Positions 32,817-42,122 of a DNA stretch of 61,929 nucleotides are shown one piece after another. Numbering within the stretch: the stretch's first letter is position 1; every line of letters begins with the position of its first letter. The notes under the pieces were generated by a model. The model was not told the DNA's origin and did no database searches. It saw only the letters and a list, made by a program, of their open reading frames with translations. Source of the DNA: CAG-791 sp963596015. GTDB taxonomy: Bacteria; Bacillota; Clostridia; Lachnospirales; Lachnospiraceae. A program made the translations under genes and the position numbers. Location of the stretch: positions 1-61,929 of the forward strand of contig CAVBJS010000010.1 of assembly GCA_963596015.1 (NCBI GenBank), read 5' to 3'.

Positions 32817-34139
32817 ATGAAAATTTTATTTGTGAATAAGTTCCTTTACCCCAAAGGGGGGGCAGAAACCTATGTCCTGAAGATCGGAGAAGAATTAACC
32901 CGCCGGGGACATCAGGTAGAGTACTTCGGCATGTATGATGAAAAGAATACGGTGGGCAATTCGCTCGGACTGTCTGCTGTCAACAAGGATTTTCATGAGG
33001 CAGGGGTGGAGAAGGTGCTGTATCCGCTGCATATCATCTATTCCCTTGAGGCAAAAGAAAAGATGAAGCGGGTGATCCGGCATTTTCAGCCGGATATCAT
33101 CCACTTTAATAATATAAATTTCCAGCTGACGCCCTCTGTCGTCGACGCCGGGGCGGCATGCGGTGTTCCCATGGTGCAGACGGTGCATGATGTACAGATG
33201 CTCTGCCCTAACCATATGATGATGGAATACAGATCCCAGAAGCTCTGCAAGGACTGCCTGGGCAGAAAGAACAAATTCGCCTGTGTCAGAAAAAGGTGTA
33301 TTCACGGCTCATTGTTCAAGAGCATCATCGGTGCCATAGAGGGAACAGTCTACGAGTGCAATTCTACCTATGACAAGATTGATCGATTTATATGTCCCAG
33401 CCGCTTTATTGAAAATAAGCTTCTGATGGAGTCTCGTTTCCGGGGCCGCACCATCATGCTTCATAATTTCCTCAGTGAGGTTACCGAGGAAATACATGCA
33501 AAGAAGGAACCCTATGTCCTGTATTTCGGGAGACTCTCCGAAGAAAAGTCTATAGGGCGGATCCTGAAGGCATGCCGTTTGCTTCCGGATATTCCTTTTA
33601 TCATTGCCGGCAGCGGTCCGTTGGAGGAAATGTGCAGAAAATGCACTCTTCCCAACGTAACCTATGTGGGATTTAAGACGGGAAAAGAACTGAAGGAACT
33701 GGTAGCCAAGGCGCAGTTTACCTTACATCTGTCTATTTGGTACGAGAATTGCCCCCTGGCACTGTTGGAATCCCAGGCTCTTGGCACGCCCGTGCTGGGC
33801 AATCGCATCGGCGGAATCCCCGAACTTGTGGAGGAAGGAAAGACGGGCATCCTGAATGATGTCTTTACGCCGGAAGCCTATGCAGAAAAGATAAGAGCGC
33901 TTTATGAGGATAAGGAGCTGCTCGCTGAAATGTCTGCCAACTGCCTTAGCAAAAAAGATTATATGATGACCCTGGAGGGCTATGCGGACCAGATGCTGAA
34001 GCTGTATCGGGATATCATAGAGGCAAGGGGAGCAGAAAATGTAAGTAATACAAAAGATGCAGGGGATGTAAGGAATATAAGTGATGCGAAGGCAGAAAGC
34101 GCAGTTTGCTGCGGTATGGAAGGTGTAAATGAAGCGTAA
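32817..34139 (+). CDS. Family-4 glycosyltransferase
   Basis: 440 residues with a GT-B fold: N-terminal glycine-rich motif FLYPKGGAETYVLKIGEEL, middle VPMVQTVHDVQMLCPNHM with four nearby cysteines (CKDCLGRKNKFACVRKRC), and the donor-site motif PLALLESQALGTPVLGN. Cytosolic, membrane-associated transferase adding a sugar to a lipid-linked intermediate. The last 35 residues are a low-complexity tail with Asn/Ser/Asp-Ala-like repeats (SNTKDAGDVRNISDAKAE), which looks like an expansion. It overlaps the next gene by 11 bases. The ATG is downstream of a hairpin-blocked ribosome site. Confidence 0.9.
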   Translation: MKILFVNKFLYPKGGAETYVLKIGEELTRRGHQVEYFGMYDEKNTVGNSLGLSAVNKDFHEAGVEKVLYPLHIIYSLEAKEKMKRVIRHFQPDIIHFNNINFQLTPSVVDAGAACGVPMVQTVHDVQMLCPNHMMMEYRSQKLCKDCLGRKNKFACVRKRCIHGSLFKSIIGAIEGTVYECNSTYDKIDRFICPSRFIENKLLMESRFRGRTIMLHNFLSEVTEEIHAKKEPYVLYFGRLSEEKSIGRILKACRLLPDIPFIIAGSGPLEEMCRKCTLPNVTYVGFKTGKELKELVAKAQFTLHLSIWYENCPLALLESQALGTPVLGNRIGGIPELVEEGKTGILNDVFTPEAYAEKIRALYEDKELLAEMSANCLSKKDYMMTLEGYADQMLKLYRDIIEARGAENVSNTKDAGDVRNISDAKAESAVCCGMEGVNEA

Positions 34140-35247
34140 GGTCATGTTCCTTATTTACAGTCTTTGCGGCGGCGGTGCAGAGCGCGTGCTGGTGGAAACA
34201 GTCAATCATCTGGATCCGGAAAAGTACGACATCACGCTGCAGGCACTGTTTCACGATGAGACCTACGCAAAGCGTCTGGCTCCTCACGTGCACTACAAGA
34301 CAGTATTCGGTACGAAAGCGCCGATCTCCAAAAAGGTGCTCAGTGCCGTGATCCAGTATGCGGCACCGCCGTCCTGGGTATACCGGCATTTTCTGAAAGG
34401 GGACTACGATGTGGAAGTGGCCTTTCTGGAATCCTTCCCTACCAAGATGCTGGCAGGATCCGACAATCCCAAGGCCAGAAAGTACGCCTGGGTCCACATT
34501 GATGTAAATACCTATACAAAGCAGGATAGGATCTTCAGAAGCCTGGCTTATCAGAAGTGGTGTTATCAGCAGTTTGATAACATTTACTGTGTTTCCGAAA
34601 ATGTACGGGAAGCCTTCGTGTCCAAATTCGGTCTGGCAGAGCGGACAAAGGTGGTCTACAACATACTGGACGAGGAGGCGATTCTGGAGAAAAGGCAGGA
34701 GATCTGCGAAGATATTCCCGGGGATAAATTCCTGATGGTCAGTGTGGGAAGCCTGATCCCCCGAAAGGGTTTTGAAAGACTCATCGATATTTGCGGACGT
34801 CTGCGGGACGAGGGATTGGACTTCAGACTGCTGATCCTGGGAAAGGGAGAACAGGAGGAGACGCTGCAGGATCGCATCCGAGAGAATCAGCTGGAAGAAG
34901 TGGTAAAGCTTGTGGGATATCGTTCCAACCCCTATCCCTATATGGCTGCCGCCGATCTGTATGTGTGCCCCTCCTATGTAGAAGGTTTCAGCACGGTGAT
35001 CAGTGAGGCGGTGGTGCTGGGAATTCCCATTGTCACCACAGAGACCTCCGGCATGAAGGAAATCCTGGGAGAGAGCCGGTACGGACTGGTTACGGAAAAT
35101 ACCGACGAAGCGCTGTATCAGGGCTTGCTCCGGATGCTGCGGGAGCCGGAACTGTATGGGCATTATAAAGAGAAGGTAGCGCAGAGGGCCTCCTTTTTTT
35201 CCATGGAGAAGCGACTGGCAGAATATGAAGCGATCCTGGACCGGTAA
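34129..35247 (+). CDS. Family-4 glycosyltransferase
   Basis: 372 residues, GT-B. Glycine-rich start FLIYSLCGGGAERVLVETV, C-terminal PYMAAADLYVCPSYVEGFST and EAVVLGIPIVTTETSGM carry the donor-binding glutamate pair. The start overlaps the previous gene and AAGGTG lies before it. Part of the surface-glycan operon; acceptor and donor unknown. Confidence 0.92.
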   Translation: MKRKVMFLIYSLCGGGAERVLVETVNHLDPEKYDITLQALFHDETYAKRLAPHVHYKTVFGTKAPISKKVLSAVIQYAAPPSWVYRHFLKGDYDVEVAFLESFPTKMLAGSDNPKARKYAWVHIDVNTYTKQDRIFRSLAYQKWCYQQFDNIYCVSENVREAFVSKFGLAERTKVVYNILDEEAILEKRQEICEDIPGDKFLMVSVGSLIPRKGFERLIDICGRLRDEGLDFRLLILGKGEQEETLQDRIRENQLEEVVKLVGYRSNPYPYMAAADLYVCPSYVEGFSTVISEAVVLGIPIVTTETSGMKEILGESRYGLVTENTDEALYQGLLRMLREPELYGHYKEKVAQRASFFSMEKRLAEYEAILDR

Positions 35248-35321
35248 ACGTTTCACAGCGCAGACCTGAAATCTGCACTGCAATCCCTTCGGCGCGAGGC
35301 ACCTGCGGAATGAGGAGTAAA

Positions 35322-36521
35322 ATGGGAAACAAATGGCTTAGAAAGCTTCGGCGAGGGAGCTTGCTGCTGTCAGAGCTTCTGAAATACGAGACAGCCGGTC
35401 TCTGCGCCGCAGTTTTGAAATGTGTGAACAGGGAATATCGGCAGGTCTGGCTTGTATCGGAACGGGGCCGGGAGGCAAGGGATAATGGCTATCACTTCTT
35501 TGCCTATTTAAGCAAAGAACACCCGGAGATCAATGCCTGGTACGTGGCAGACCCCTCTTTGCCGGACTATGAAAGAGTCGGCAGCCTGGGAAAGGTGGTG
35601 CCTTACCGCAGCTGGAAGCACTATCTGCTGTGCGCTGCTTCCCAAATGAAGGTCAGCACCCATATTCTAGGATATACACCGGAGATCGATTCCTATTACA
35701 TGTTAGATAAGCTTCATGTGGTAAGAGGTCCCAGAGCCTTTCTTCAGCATGGGATCATAGTAGATGATATGAAATGGTATCATTATCCCAACGTCCGCAC
35801 GGATCTCTTTGTGTGCACATTGCAAAAGGAGAGGGATTTTGTGGAAAGCCGCTTCGGCTATCCGCCGGGTGTGGTGCAAAGTCTGGGACTGTGTCGCCTG
35901 GATGCACTGCTGCTGCCCCATGAGATCAAAAAGCAGCTGCTGATCATGCCTACCTGGCGCACTTATGCGGTGGAAAATAAAAGCCGGGAGGAATTCGAGC
36001 AAAGTCAGTACTATCGGTGCTGGCAGGCGTTCATCAACAGCCCGGAGTTGGAGGATATACTGGAAAAATACGACTGCCAGGCAGTTTTTTATCCTCATTT
36101 TGAAGTGCAGCGATTTCTTACTTCCTTCCATACGAAGAATGTCCGGGTGAAGCTGGGGGCCCTGGGAAAGGCAGATGTCCAGACCCTTTTAAAGGAATCC
36201 GCAGCACTGATCACGGATTTTTCCAGTGTTCATTTTGATTTTGCCTACATGAAGAAGCCCCTGCTGTATTATCAGTTTGATGAAAAAGCGTATTGGGGTG
36301 TTCATCACGATGTAGGCTTTTTTGATTACCGCAAGGATGGCTTTGGGCCTGTGGTGACAGAGCCGGCGGAGCTTTTGGTACAAACGCAGAGAATGTTGGC
36401 CCGGGACGGCTGTATGGAGCCGGACTATGCAAAACGGGTGGATGCTACTTTTGATACGATAGATGATCAGAACTGCGCCAGAAATTATCAGGCAATCAAA
36501 GCACTTTTGGAAAATGCATAG
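35322..36521 (+). CDS. CDP-glycerol/ribitol phosphotransferase-like protein (TagB/TagF family)
   Basis: 399 residues matching the Glyphos_transf family that adds glycerol- or ribitol-phosphate from CDP-alcohols, as in teichoic acid assembly. Family marks: FLQHGIIVDDMKWYH, LLIMPTWRTYA, TDFSSVHFDFAYMKKP and YYQFDEKAYWGVHHD. ATG 35322 is preceded by GAGGAG; ATG 35310 overlaps that site and is less likely. No CDP-glycerol synthase (TagD) is in the window. The product would carry a phosphate-linked polyol or sugar. Confidence 0.9.
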   Translation: MGNKWLRKLRRGSLLLSELLKYETAGLCAAVLKCVNREYRQVWLVSERGREARDNGYHFFAYLSKEHPEINAWYVADPSLPDYERVGSLGKVVPYRSWKHYLLCAASQMKVSTHILGYTPEIDSYYMLDKLHVVRGPRAFLQHGIIVDDMKWYHYPNVRTDLFVCTLQKERDFVESRFGYPPGVVQSLGLCRLDALLLPHEIKKQLLIMPTWRTYAVENKSREEFEQSQYYRCWQAFINSPELEDILEKYDCQAVFYPHFEVQRFLTSFHTKNVRVKLGALGKADVQTLLKESAALITDFSSVHFDFAYMKKPLLYYQFDEKAYWGVHHDVGFFDYRKDGFGPVVTEPAELLVQTQRMLARDGCMEPDYAKRVDATFDTIDDQNCARNYQAIKALLENA

Positions 36522-36531
36522 GATGATATAG

Positions 36532-37557
36532 ATGAAAGAACGAGAAAATGTGCTCCTGCTGGACAGCGCGCCCCAGCCGGAATGGAATTTCCGGGAGCTT
36601 TTGGAGAAAGAAACCGGTGAAAAGTGGAAGATCTGGCATATCAACAGTCACTTTTCTGACAGCGGCTTTAAGAAAAAGCTTAAGTTTTTTCTGTTTCCGC
36701 TAAAGATCCTCCTTCACCGGAAGGAATTGGGAAGTATCCTGTCCTATCAGCAGTTTTATGGGTTGTTCCTTGCGTTTTACAGTGAGATCTTTCACTTGAA
36801 GAAACGAAACCGTCTGGTGGTCACTACCTTCATCTACCGGCCCAAGCAGGGATGGAAGGGCAAGCTGTATCACTGGTTTATCCGCAAGGCAGTATGCAGC
36901 GAGGCACTGGACGTGATCGTCTGTTTTTCCAGTACGGAGCCGGCCTATTATGCCAAGCTGCTGCAGGCACCGCCGGAAAAATTCGTCTATGTACCCTTGG
37001 GGATCGGGGATCTGGGAAGGTACAGTGAAGAGATCCCGGCACCGGAGAAGCGGTTTATCCTGTCTGTGGGGAAGAGCAATCGGGATTATGACTTTCTGGT
37101 AGACGCCTTGCGGGATACGCCCTATCAGGTACGCATCCTGTCGGATACCTATTTTCGCAAAGACACAGGAGACAATGTGCGGATCTATGGAAATATATTC
37201 GGGGAGGACTATTACCGGATGCTGGCAGACTGCTACTGTGTGGTAGTTCCGCTGCAGGATGTGCATGTTTCTGCCGGTCAGTTTGTATTCCTGCAGGCTA
37301 TGATGTTCGGAAAACCTATGATCACTACAGCGTCAGAAACCGTCACCGATTACATTACGGATGGTGAAAATGGTCTGATCATTTCCAAAAATAAGGAAGA
37401 ACTGTTAGAATGTCTTCAGAAACTGTATCAGCAGCCGGTACTTTATCGCAGTCTGGCACGGGAGGGCAGATGCCAGTTTTTAGGAAAATATTCATTGGAG
37501 AGTATGGCAGCAAGAATTGGGGATATCTTGCGAGGTGTGGAGGAACACAATTCTTGA
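36532..37557 (+). CDS. GT-B glycosyltransferase (family 4-like)
   Basis: 341 residues. The C-terminal half has ILSVGKSNRDYDFLVDAL, CYCVVVPLQDVHVSAGQ, LQAMMFGKPMITT and DYITDGENGLII, typical of the donor-binding domain; the N-terminal half is divergent and lacks the common GG motif. It begins 10 bases after the TagB-like gene and its TGA overlaps the next start as TTGA. Acts on the same lipid-linked intermediate, presumably at the inner face. Confidence 0.82.
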   Translation: MKERENVLLLDSAPQPEWNFRELLEKETGEKWKIWHINSHFSDSGFKKKLKFFLFPLKILLHRKELGSILSYQQFYGLFLAFYSEIFHLKKRNRLVVTTFIYRPKQGWKGKLYHWFIRKAVCSEALDVIVCFSSTEPAYYAKLLQAPPEKFVYVPLGIGDLGRYSEEIPAPEKRFILSVGKSNRDYDFLVDALRDTPYQVRILSDTYFRKDTGDNVRIYGNIFGEDYYRMLADCYCVVVPLQDVHVSAGQFVFLQAMMFGKPMITTASETVTDYITDGENGLIISKNKEELLECLQKLYQQPVLYRSLAREGRCQFLGKYSLESMAARIGDILRGVEEHNS

Positions 37558-39002
37558 AGAGAAAACCGGCGCGGCGGCCCTTCTGGCTGCCGCTGCTTTA
37601 CATAGCCATGATGGGTATCGGATTCTGGGATAACGGCATGGGACTGCCGTGGTTCATGAAATATATGGTACAGGTGGGGGTAGTGGGGCTGGCCTTGTGT
37701 TTTCTGCTGGTTTCCGGTGACTTTGCACGATTGTCATCCATCGGAGAGTATTATGCTATTTTTCTGATCCCCTTCATAATGATGGCGGCCTGGTCCATGT
37801 TTATCTGGGCACTGGAGTTTCAACAGATGAACTACATGACCAGAGGCTGTTCCACCATCCTGTACCATATGATCTCGCTGACGGCCATGTGCGCCGCCGT
37901 CTATCTATTCGGCGGCAGAACCATTGATTATACGTTTTACGGGATGTGCATTGCCAATTTATGTATACTGTTTATGGACAGTATACGCAAATACGGCATG
38001 GGAGAGTTTGTTACCGGATTTATTGCCTTTGTAAAATCCGGCGGTGTGGATACCAACGCACCCATCAAGGCGCTGGAGGTTCACGACCTGACCTTTGGCT
38101 TTGGGCTGATGATCTTGTATTATGCCATTTATGAAAAGGGATGGAAGCGGGTCAGTCACTTTGGCCTGGCGGTGCTCTTTTTTTATCTGGGACTGAAGCG
38201 AATCGCACTGATCGGAATGGCAGCCGTTTTTGTCATGCATCTGTTTGTCTCCAGACTAAAGCCGAGGATGCGGAATTTCGTGCTCCATTCTATCTCTGCT
38301 CTGGCCATCGTTATCTGCTTTTTTTATGTATATTTTATCCAGTCCGGTCTTTTTGTGCAGACGGTGGATGCGCTGGGCATTGATACCATGGGAAGAAGGG
38401 AACTGTATGCAGCCTTTACGGAGGTCTATGGTTTCAGTCCCGGTTTTCGTGGTTATGGAATCGGCTGGGTGACACGCTATATCAGTATCATGACAGAGCA
38501 GGGAGTGGGTGTCTTCGGAACCCATAATTTCGGCGGTATGCATAATGATATCGTGACGATGTATATAGAGCTGGGCTTTTGGGGATTCGCATTATGGATT
38601 TGGCTCAGCTGGCAGGGAAAAGTAGTCTGGTGCCAGAAACAGTACAATACAGAGACCGCCTTTCTGCTGCTGTATTGCACGATATATGCCTTCGTGACCT
38701 ATGCGACAGACAATACCGCTTTTTACTGTTATATGAATACCATTTTCATGCTGCTGCCCATCGGGCACGCCATGAAACTAACGGAACAGGATGAAGCACG
38801 GAAAGATAGGATGACTGAAATAGAGACGGATGTCATTTCAGGTCATGAGCAGAATGCCCCGGTCGGCATTCGAGGGGGAAGCGTATCGGAGAATCTGCCT
38901 TCGCAAAATTCTCCTCACGGTACCGCATACAAGCTGCGGCATAGGAAAGGAAACTATGCGTTTTCAAAGAAACGAACAGGAAGAAGGAAAGGAAAAAAGT
39001 AA
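37554..39002 (+). CDS. Wzy-like polysaccharide polymerase/O-antigen ligase-type membrane protein
   Basis: About 482 residues with eleven or so membrane helices and a large outer loop near YGFSPGFRGYGIGWVTRY, the layout of Wzy polymerases. The probable start is TTG 37554 overlapping the stop of the previous gene (TTGA), with GGAGG about a dozen bases before; upstream codons repeat the previous gene out of frame. The last 45 residues (GIRGGSVSENLPSQ onward) are encoded by a multi-hairpin leader element and overlap the start of the next gene, so the natural C-terminus was probably shorter, near MTEIETDVI. Confidence 0.8.
   Translation: MKRKPARRPFWLPLLYIAMMGIGFWDNGMGLPWFMKYMVQVGVVGLALCFLLVSGDFARLSSIGEYYAIFLIPFIMMAAWSMFIWALEFQQMNYMTRGCSTILYHMISLTAMCAAVYLFGGRTIDYTFYGMCIANLCILFMDSIRKYGMGEFVTGFIAFVKSGGVDTNAPIKALEVHDLTFGFGLMILYYAIYEKGWKRVSHFGLAVLFFYLGLKRIALIGMAAVFVMHLFVSRLKPRMRNFVLHSISALAIVICFFYVYFIQSGLFVQTVDALGIDTMGRRELYAAFTEVYGFSPGFRGYGIGWVTRYISIMTEQGVGVFGTHNFGGMHNDIVTMYIELGFWGFALWIWLSWQGKVVWCQKQYNTETAFLLLYCTIYAFVTYATDNTAFYCYMNTIFMLLPIGHAMKLTEQDEARKDRMTEIETDVISGHEQNAPVGIRGGSVSENLPSQNSPHGTAYKLRHRKGNYAFSKKRTGRRKGKK
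38852..38950 (+). repeat. Multi-hairpin leader element, copy 4 (inside the 3' end of the wzy-like gene)
   Basis: B: GAATGCC (38852-38858) with GGCATTC (38865-38871). C: 38888-38914, GGAGAAT...ATTCTCC around CCTTCG. D: CCGCATACAAGCTGCGG (38923-38939). Ends in AGGAAAGG, the ribosome site of the Wzz-like gene at 38956. Hairpin A is not clear. Confidence 0.75.
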
Positions 39003-40305
39003 ATCACGGATGATAGCAGATCAGATCATTCGGGGACTGTGGAAACACCGTTTCCTGTATCTGCTGTTTTTGATAGCGGTCATGTGTGCTACCAGCTATG
39101 TGATGTACGGACAGAAGAGTAATTCTGCCAGAATGGTGCTTTCGCTGAACTACGAGGAAGCCGCCAAGGGGCTGTATCCCAACAACACCAGATTCAATAT
39201 CTCTCTGATCAAATCCGAGGAGGTACTGGACCGGGCCATCCAAAAGGCAGGCATGGAGGGAAAGATCACGGCCCAGGATATGGCAAATAATATCACGGCC
39301 TGGGCTTCCAATGTAAACGGCATGCAGCTGCCTTCCAGCACCACGAATTATAAGATCGCCACCACCTATACGGTTATCTACAACAAGAATGAGGAATTGG
39401 GTTCCCGGATCTCAGCGGAAAATATGCTTCATCTGATCGTGGCGGCTTATAAAGAAGTTTTTTATGAGGATTATACGTATGTCGAAGTAGGTATTTCTCC
39501 CGAATGGTCGGAAGGGGAGAATGAGGAATACATGGAGATCGGCACCTTTTTTGAAAAGGAGAGCCAGAAGCTGCGACGGTTTTTAAATACCAAGGCCAAT
39601 GAGAACGGCACATTTTCCTCGGATACCACGGGAGAGACCTTCACCTCCCTGCGCCAGAAAGTGGATAATTTCACCAGCATAGATCTGGAAAAATATAACG
39701 CCTATGTGCTTCAGAGCGGTCTCTCCAAGAACAAAGAACGCTATATCAGTAAGCTGCAGTATGAGAATTTCCTGAAAAATATTGATTATCAGAAGTTCAC
39801 GGCAGAGTATGAAAATCGTCTGCATACCATTGACATCTACGATGCGGCTCTGACCAGTGTGGTATTGATCCCTACGCTGGATACCCAGAATAATTTTTAT
39901 ATGTCCCGGACAAAGGTAGCCATCGACTACCAGGCTACTGCGGCAGAAAGTGCCAGTGACTCCGCCAATGAGACCCTGGCCAAGATTAAGGAAAATGAAT
40001 ATGCCATTTCACAAATGGATGCTCAGGCCGGTGATACTTCTGCCGGCATCGCTACCGCAGAGAGAATGATCGAAAGTATGCAGCAAAAGCTGCAGGAACT
40101 CCTGGATGACACCAAGGCTATCAATAAGGAATATGTCCGTTACAAGACCAAGAATTATCTGACGGTCACCTATGAACAGAAATCCGTGTCCGATGCGCTG
40201 AGCGTAAAATGGATGATGCTTTCCGGCGCAGGGGCTTTTTGCGGGGTGTGTCTGTGGATCCTTCTAAGCAGCAAGTGGTTCGATGAGAAAGACAGGAAAG
40301 AATGA
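38956..40305 (+). CDS. Wzz/CapA-like chain-length regulator
   Basis: 449 residues: cytosolic basic N-end, helix one (about 33-53), a long extracellular region with predicted coiled coils, helix two near 420-440, and a short tail. This is the polysaccharide co-polymerase layout; the outer part carries SARMVLSLNYEEAAKGLYPN after helix one as in Wzz proteins. ATG 38956 is set by AGGAAAGG; an upstream in-frame ATG (38830) lies in the preceding gene. The stop overlaps the next start (ATGA), which encodes a second Wzz-like protein, so the two may form a complex. Confidence 0.8.
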   Translation: MRFQRNEQEEGKEKSKSRMIADQIIRGLWKHRFLYLLFLIAVMCATSYVMYGQKSNSARMVLSLNYEEAAKGLYPNNTRFNISLIKSEEVLDRAIQKAGMEGKITAQDMANNITAWASNVNGMQLPSSTTNYKIATTYTVIYNKNEELGSRISAENMLHLIVAAYKEVFYEDYTYVEVGISPEWSEGENEEYMEIGTFFEKESQKLRRFLNTKANENGTFSSDTTGETFTSLRQKVDNFTSIDLEKYNAYVLQSGLSKNKERYISKLQYENFLKNIDYQKFTAEYENRLHTIDIYDAALTSVVLIPTLDTQNNFYMSRTKVAIDYQATAAESASDSANETLAKIKENEYAISQMDAQAGDTSAGIATAERMIESMQQKLQELLDDTKAINKEYVRYKTKNYLTVTYEQKSVSDALSVKWMMLSGAGAFCGVCLWILLSSKWFDEKDRKE

Positions 40306-42119
40306 AGAGCTTTAATATCATCCGATATCTGAAAAGATGGTGGCCGGTCATTGCCTTGATGTCAGTTTTTGCAGGCGTATTTTTTATGCGTTATGCCAAT
40401 AATAATCAGTCCTATACAGCCCAGTCCATCATCAAATACAACTATGCAAAGGCGGAAGAAGGACAGGCCCCTAATGGCGATGAGCTGGATGTCTCGGAGA
40501 TCTTTTCCTCTACGGTAGTAAAGGAAGCTATTGAAAATCTGGGACTCTCCGTCAATGTGGATACGATCCGGTCAGGAGGCAACGTGACAGGGATCGTGCC
40601 GGACGATGTGACGAAGACCCAGGAAGCCCAAATGGACAAGGGTGAGGAAGTGGAGGAATACCATTCCACAGAGTATGTGGTAAAGCTCACGGTAGGCAGT
40701 GCTTACAGCACAGAGTTTGCCCGCACCATGCTGGATGAGATCCTGAGCTGTTACTTTGCCAGATTTGGAGAAAAGTACGTGGATCATTCCACGATCCCCA
40801 ATAATGCGGCGGCATTGGAAGGCCAGGAGTATGATTATATAGAACAGGCGGAAATATTGAATAATGCAGTGGCAGAGATCATTTCCACTCTGGGGAGCTG
40901 CCAGAGTGCTCATCCGGAGTTCGTCTCCTCCACCACAGGACTTTCCATGTCGGATCTGTTTGATGAGTATAGCTATGTCAGTGATGTGGAAGTGCCCTAT
41001 CTTTTTTCGGAGATCCTGGGGGGAAAACTTACCCAGGACCGGGAAGTGCTGCTGAAGAAATATCAGGAACGGTACAATTCCTATATCATGGACAGTGATG
41101 TGGATGCGGAGAAGGTGGCTGCGGTTCTGGAGGTCATCGAGAGCTATGGAGACAAGAACAAGGAGGGAAATCTCTATTACGGAAACAGCTCCTCGGCGGA
41201 TAGCAATAGCAGTTCCGTATTGGGGGATGTGTATGAGGACGATCTGGAGGTAGACCGGACTACGGTTTATGATACGCTGGTCAGTGACTATGTGACGATG
41301 CTGAATCGAAGCTCCAATAATGTGATCGATGCAGCCTACTGTCAGTATATCATTAACATTTACCAGGGAACAGAGGATGCGGCAGTGGACACAGAGGGCA
41401 ACCGGGCCTTCACCAACGAGACGGTGGAAACAGAGATCGCCGCATTGCAGGAGCGGCTCACTGCCCTGTACGGGACCTTGTCTGTGATGATGCAGGAGTA
41501 CAATGAGTACTGCGGTGCTGTAAACTTAGGCGTACTGGCAAGTACCACGGTCAGCGCGAAGATCAATGTCAAGCTGTATATGATGCTGGGGGTTGCCGTG
41601 TTCTTTATCCTGGGCGTCTGCGGCGCGATCCTCTTAGGAAGAATACAGGATTTCGTGGAATACCTCTTCTTCACGGAGCAGACATTAAATATACCCAACC
41701 GTGCAGCCTTAGATCTGTATATCAAGAATAATACCAATCGTTCCCTGTCGGATGATACGGCCTGTGTAGTGATCGAAGTACGCAACTTGAGCAACATTAA
41801 TGTCTCCTATGGACGGGAAAAGGGAAATGCAATGCTGCTGCAGTTCACAGAGCTTCTGAAGGATGCGGCTTCCACCTGCGGACCGATCTACTACAACGGC
41901 GGCCAACAGTTCGTCGGTATTTTTGAACAGTGCCGGATGGAGGATGCAGAGAGCTTTGCAGATTACTTCAACCGGCTGATTGTCTCTTTCAATGAGGAAA
42001 GTATGGATGCTGTCTTTGAATACGCCATCGGCATTGCGGAGAGTAAGACAAACGGCGTTTACACGATCCGGAGCCTGCTGCGGGAGGCTATAAAGGCAAG
42101 GTCGAAACAGGAGGTGTAA
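40302..42119 (+). CDS. Wzz-like protein fused to a degenerate GGDEF domain
   Basis: 605 residues. Helix one (about 15-30) is followed by YTAQSIIKYNYAKAEE as in Wzz proteins, a long outer region (40-425), helix two (about 427-447), then a cytosolic GGDEF-fold domain (about 465-605) opening LNIPNRAALDLYI. The signature is GGQQF (YYNGGQQFVGIFEQC) instead of GGDEF, and no RxxD I-site precedes it, so neither synthesis nor classic inhibition by c-di-GMP is expected. The domain may bind a nucleotide or a partner and tune chain length. I know no standard family with this architecture. Translationally coupled to the preceding gene. Confidence 0.75.
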   Translation: MKSFNIIRYLKRWWPVIALMSVFAGVFFMRYANNNQSYTAQSIIKYNYAKAEEGQAPNGDELDVSEIFSSTVVKEAIENLGLSVNVDTIRSGGNVTGIVPDDVTKTQEAQMDKGEEVEEYHSTEYVVKLTVGSAYSTEFARTMLDEILSCYFARFGEKYVDHSTIPNNAAALEGQEYDYIEQAEILNNAVAEIISTLGSCQSAHPEFVSSTTGLSMSDLFDEYSYVSDVEVPYLFSEILGGKLTQDREVLLKKYQERYNSYIMDSDVDAEKVAAVLEVIESYGDKNKEGNLYYGNSSSADSNSSSVLGDVYEDDLEVDRTTVYDTLVSDYVTMLNRSSNNVIDAAYCQYIINIYQGTEDAAVDTEGNRAFTNETVETEIAALQERLTALYGTLSVMMQEYNEYCGAVNLGVLASTTVSAKINVKLYMMLGVAVFFILGVCGAILLGRIQDFVEYLFFTEQTLNIPNRAALDLYIKNNTNRSLSDDTACVVIEVRNLSNINVSYGREKGNAMLLQFTELLKDAASTCGPIYYNGGQQFVGIFEQCRMEDAESFADYFNRLIVSFNEESMDAVFEYAIGIAESKTNGVYTIRSLLREAIKARSKQEV

Positions 42120-42122
42120 CAG

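Noticed and set aside
35248..35321. Leader element before the TagB-like gene
   Set aside because: Some short stems are present (GCAGA/TCTGC) but no segment matches hairpin C or D well enough.
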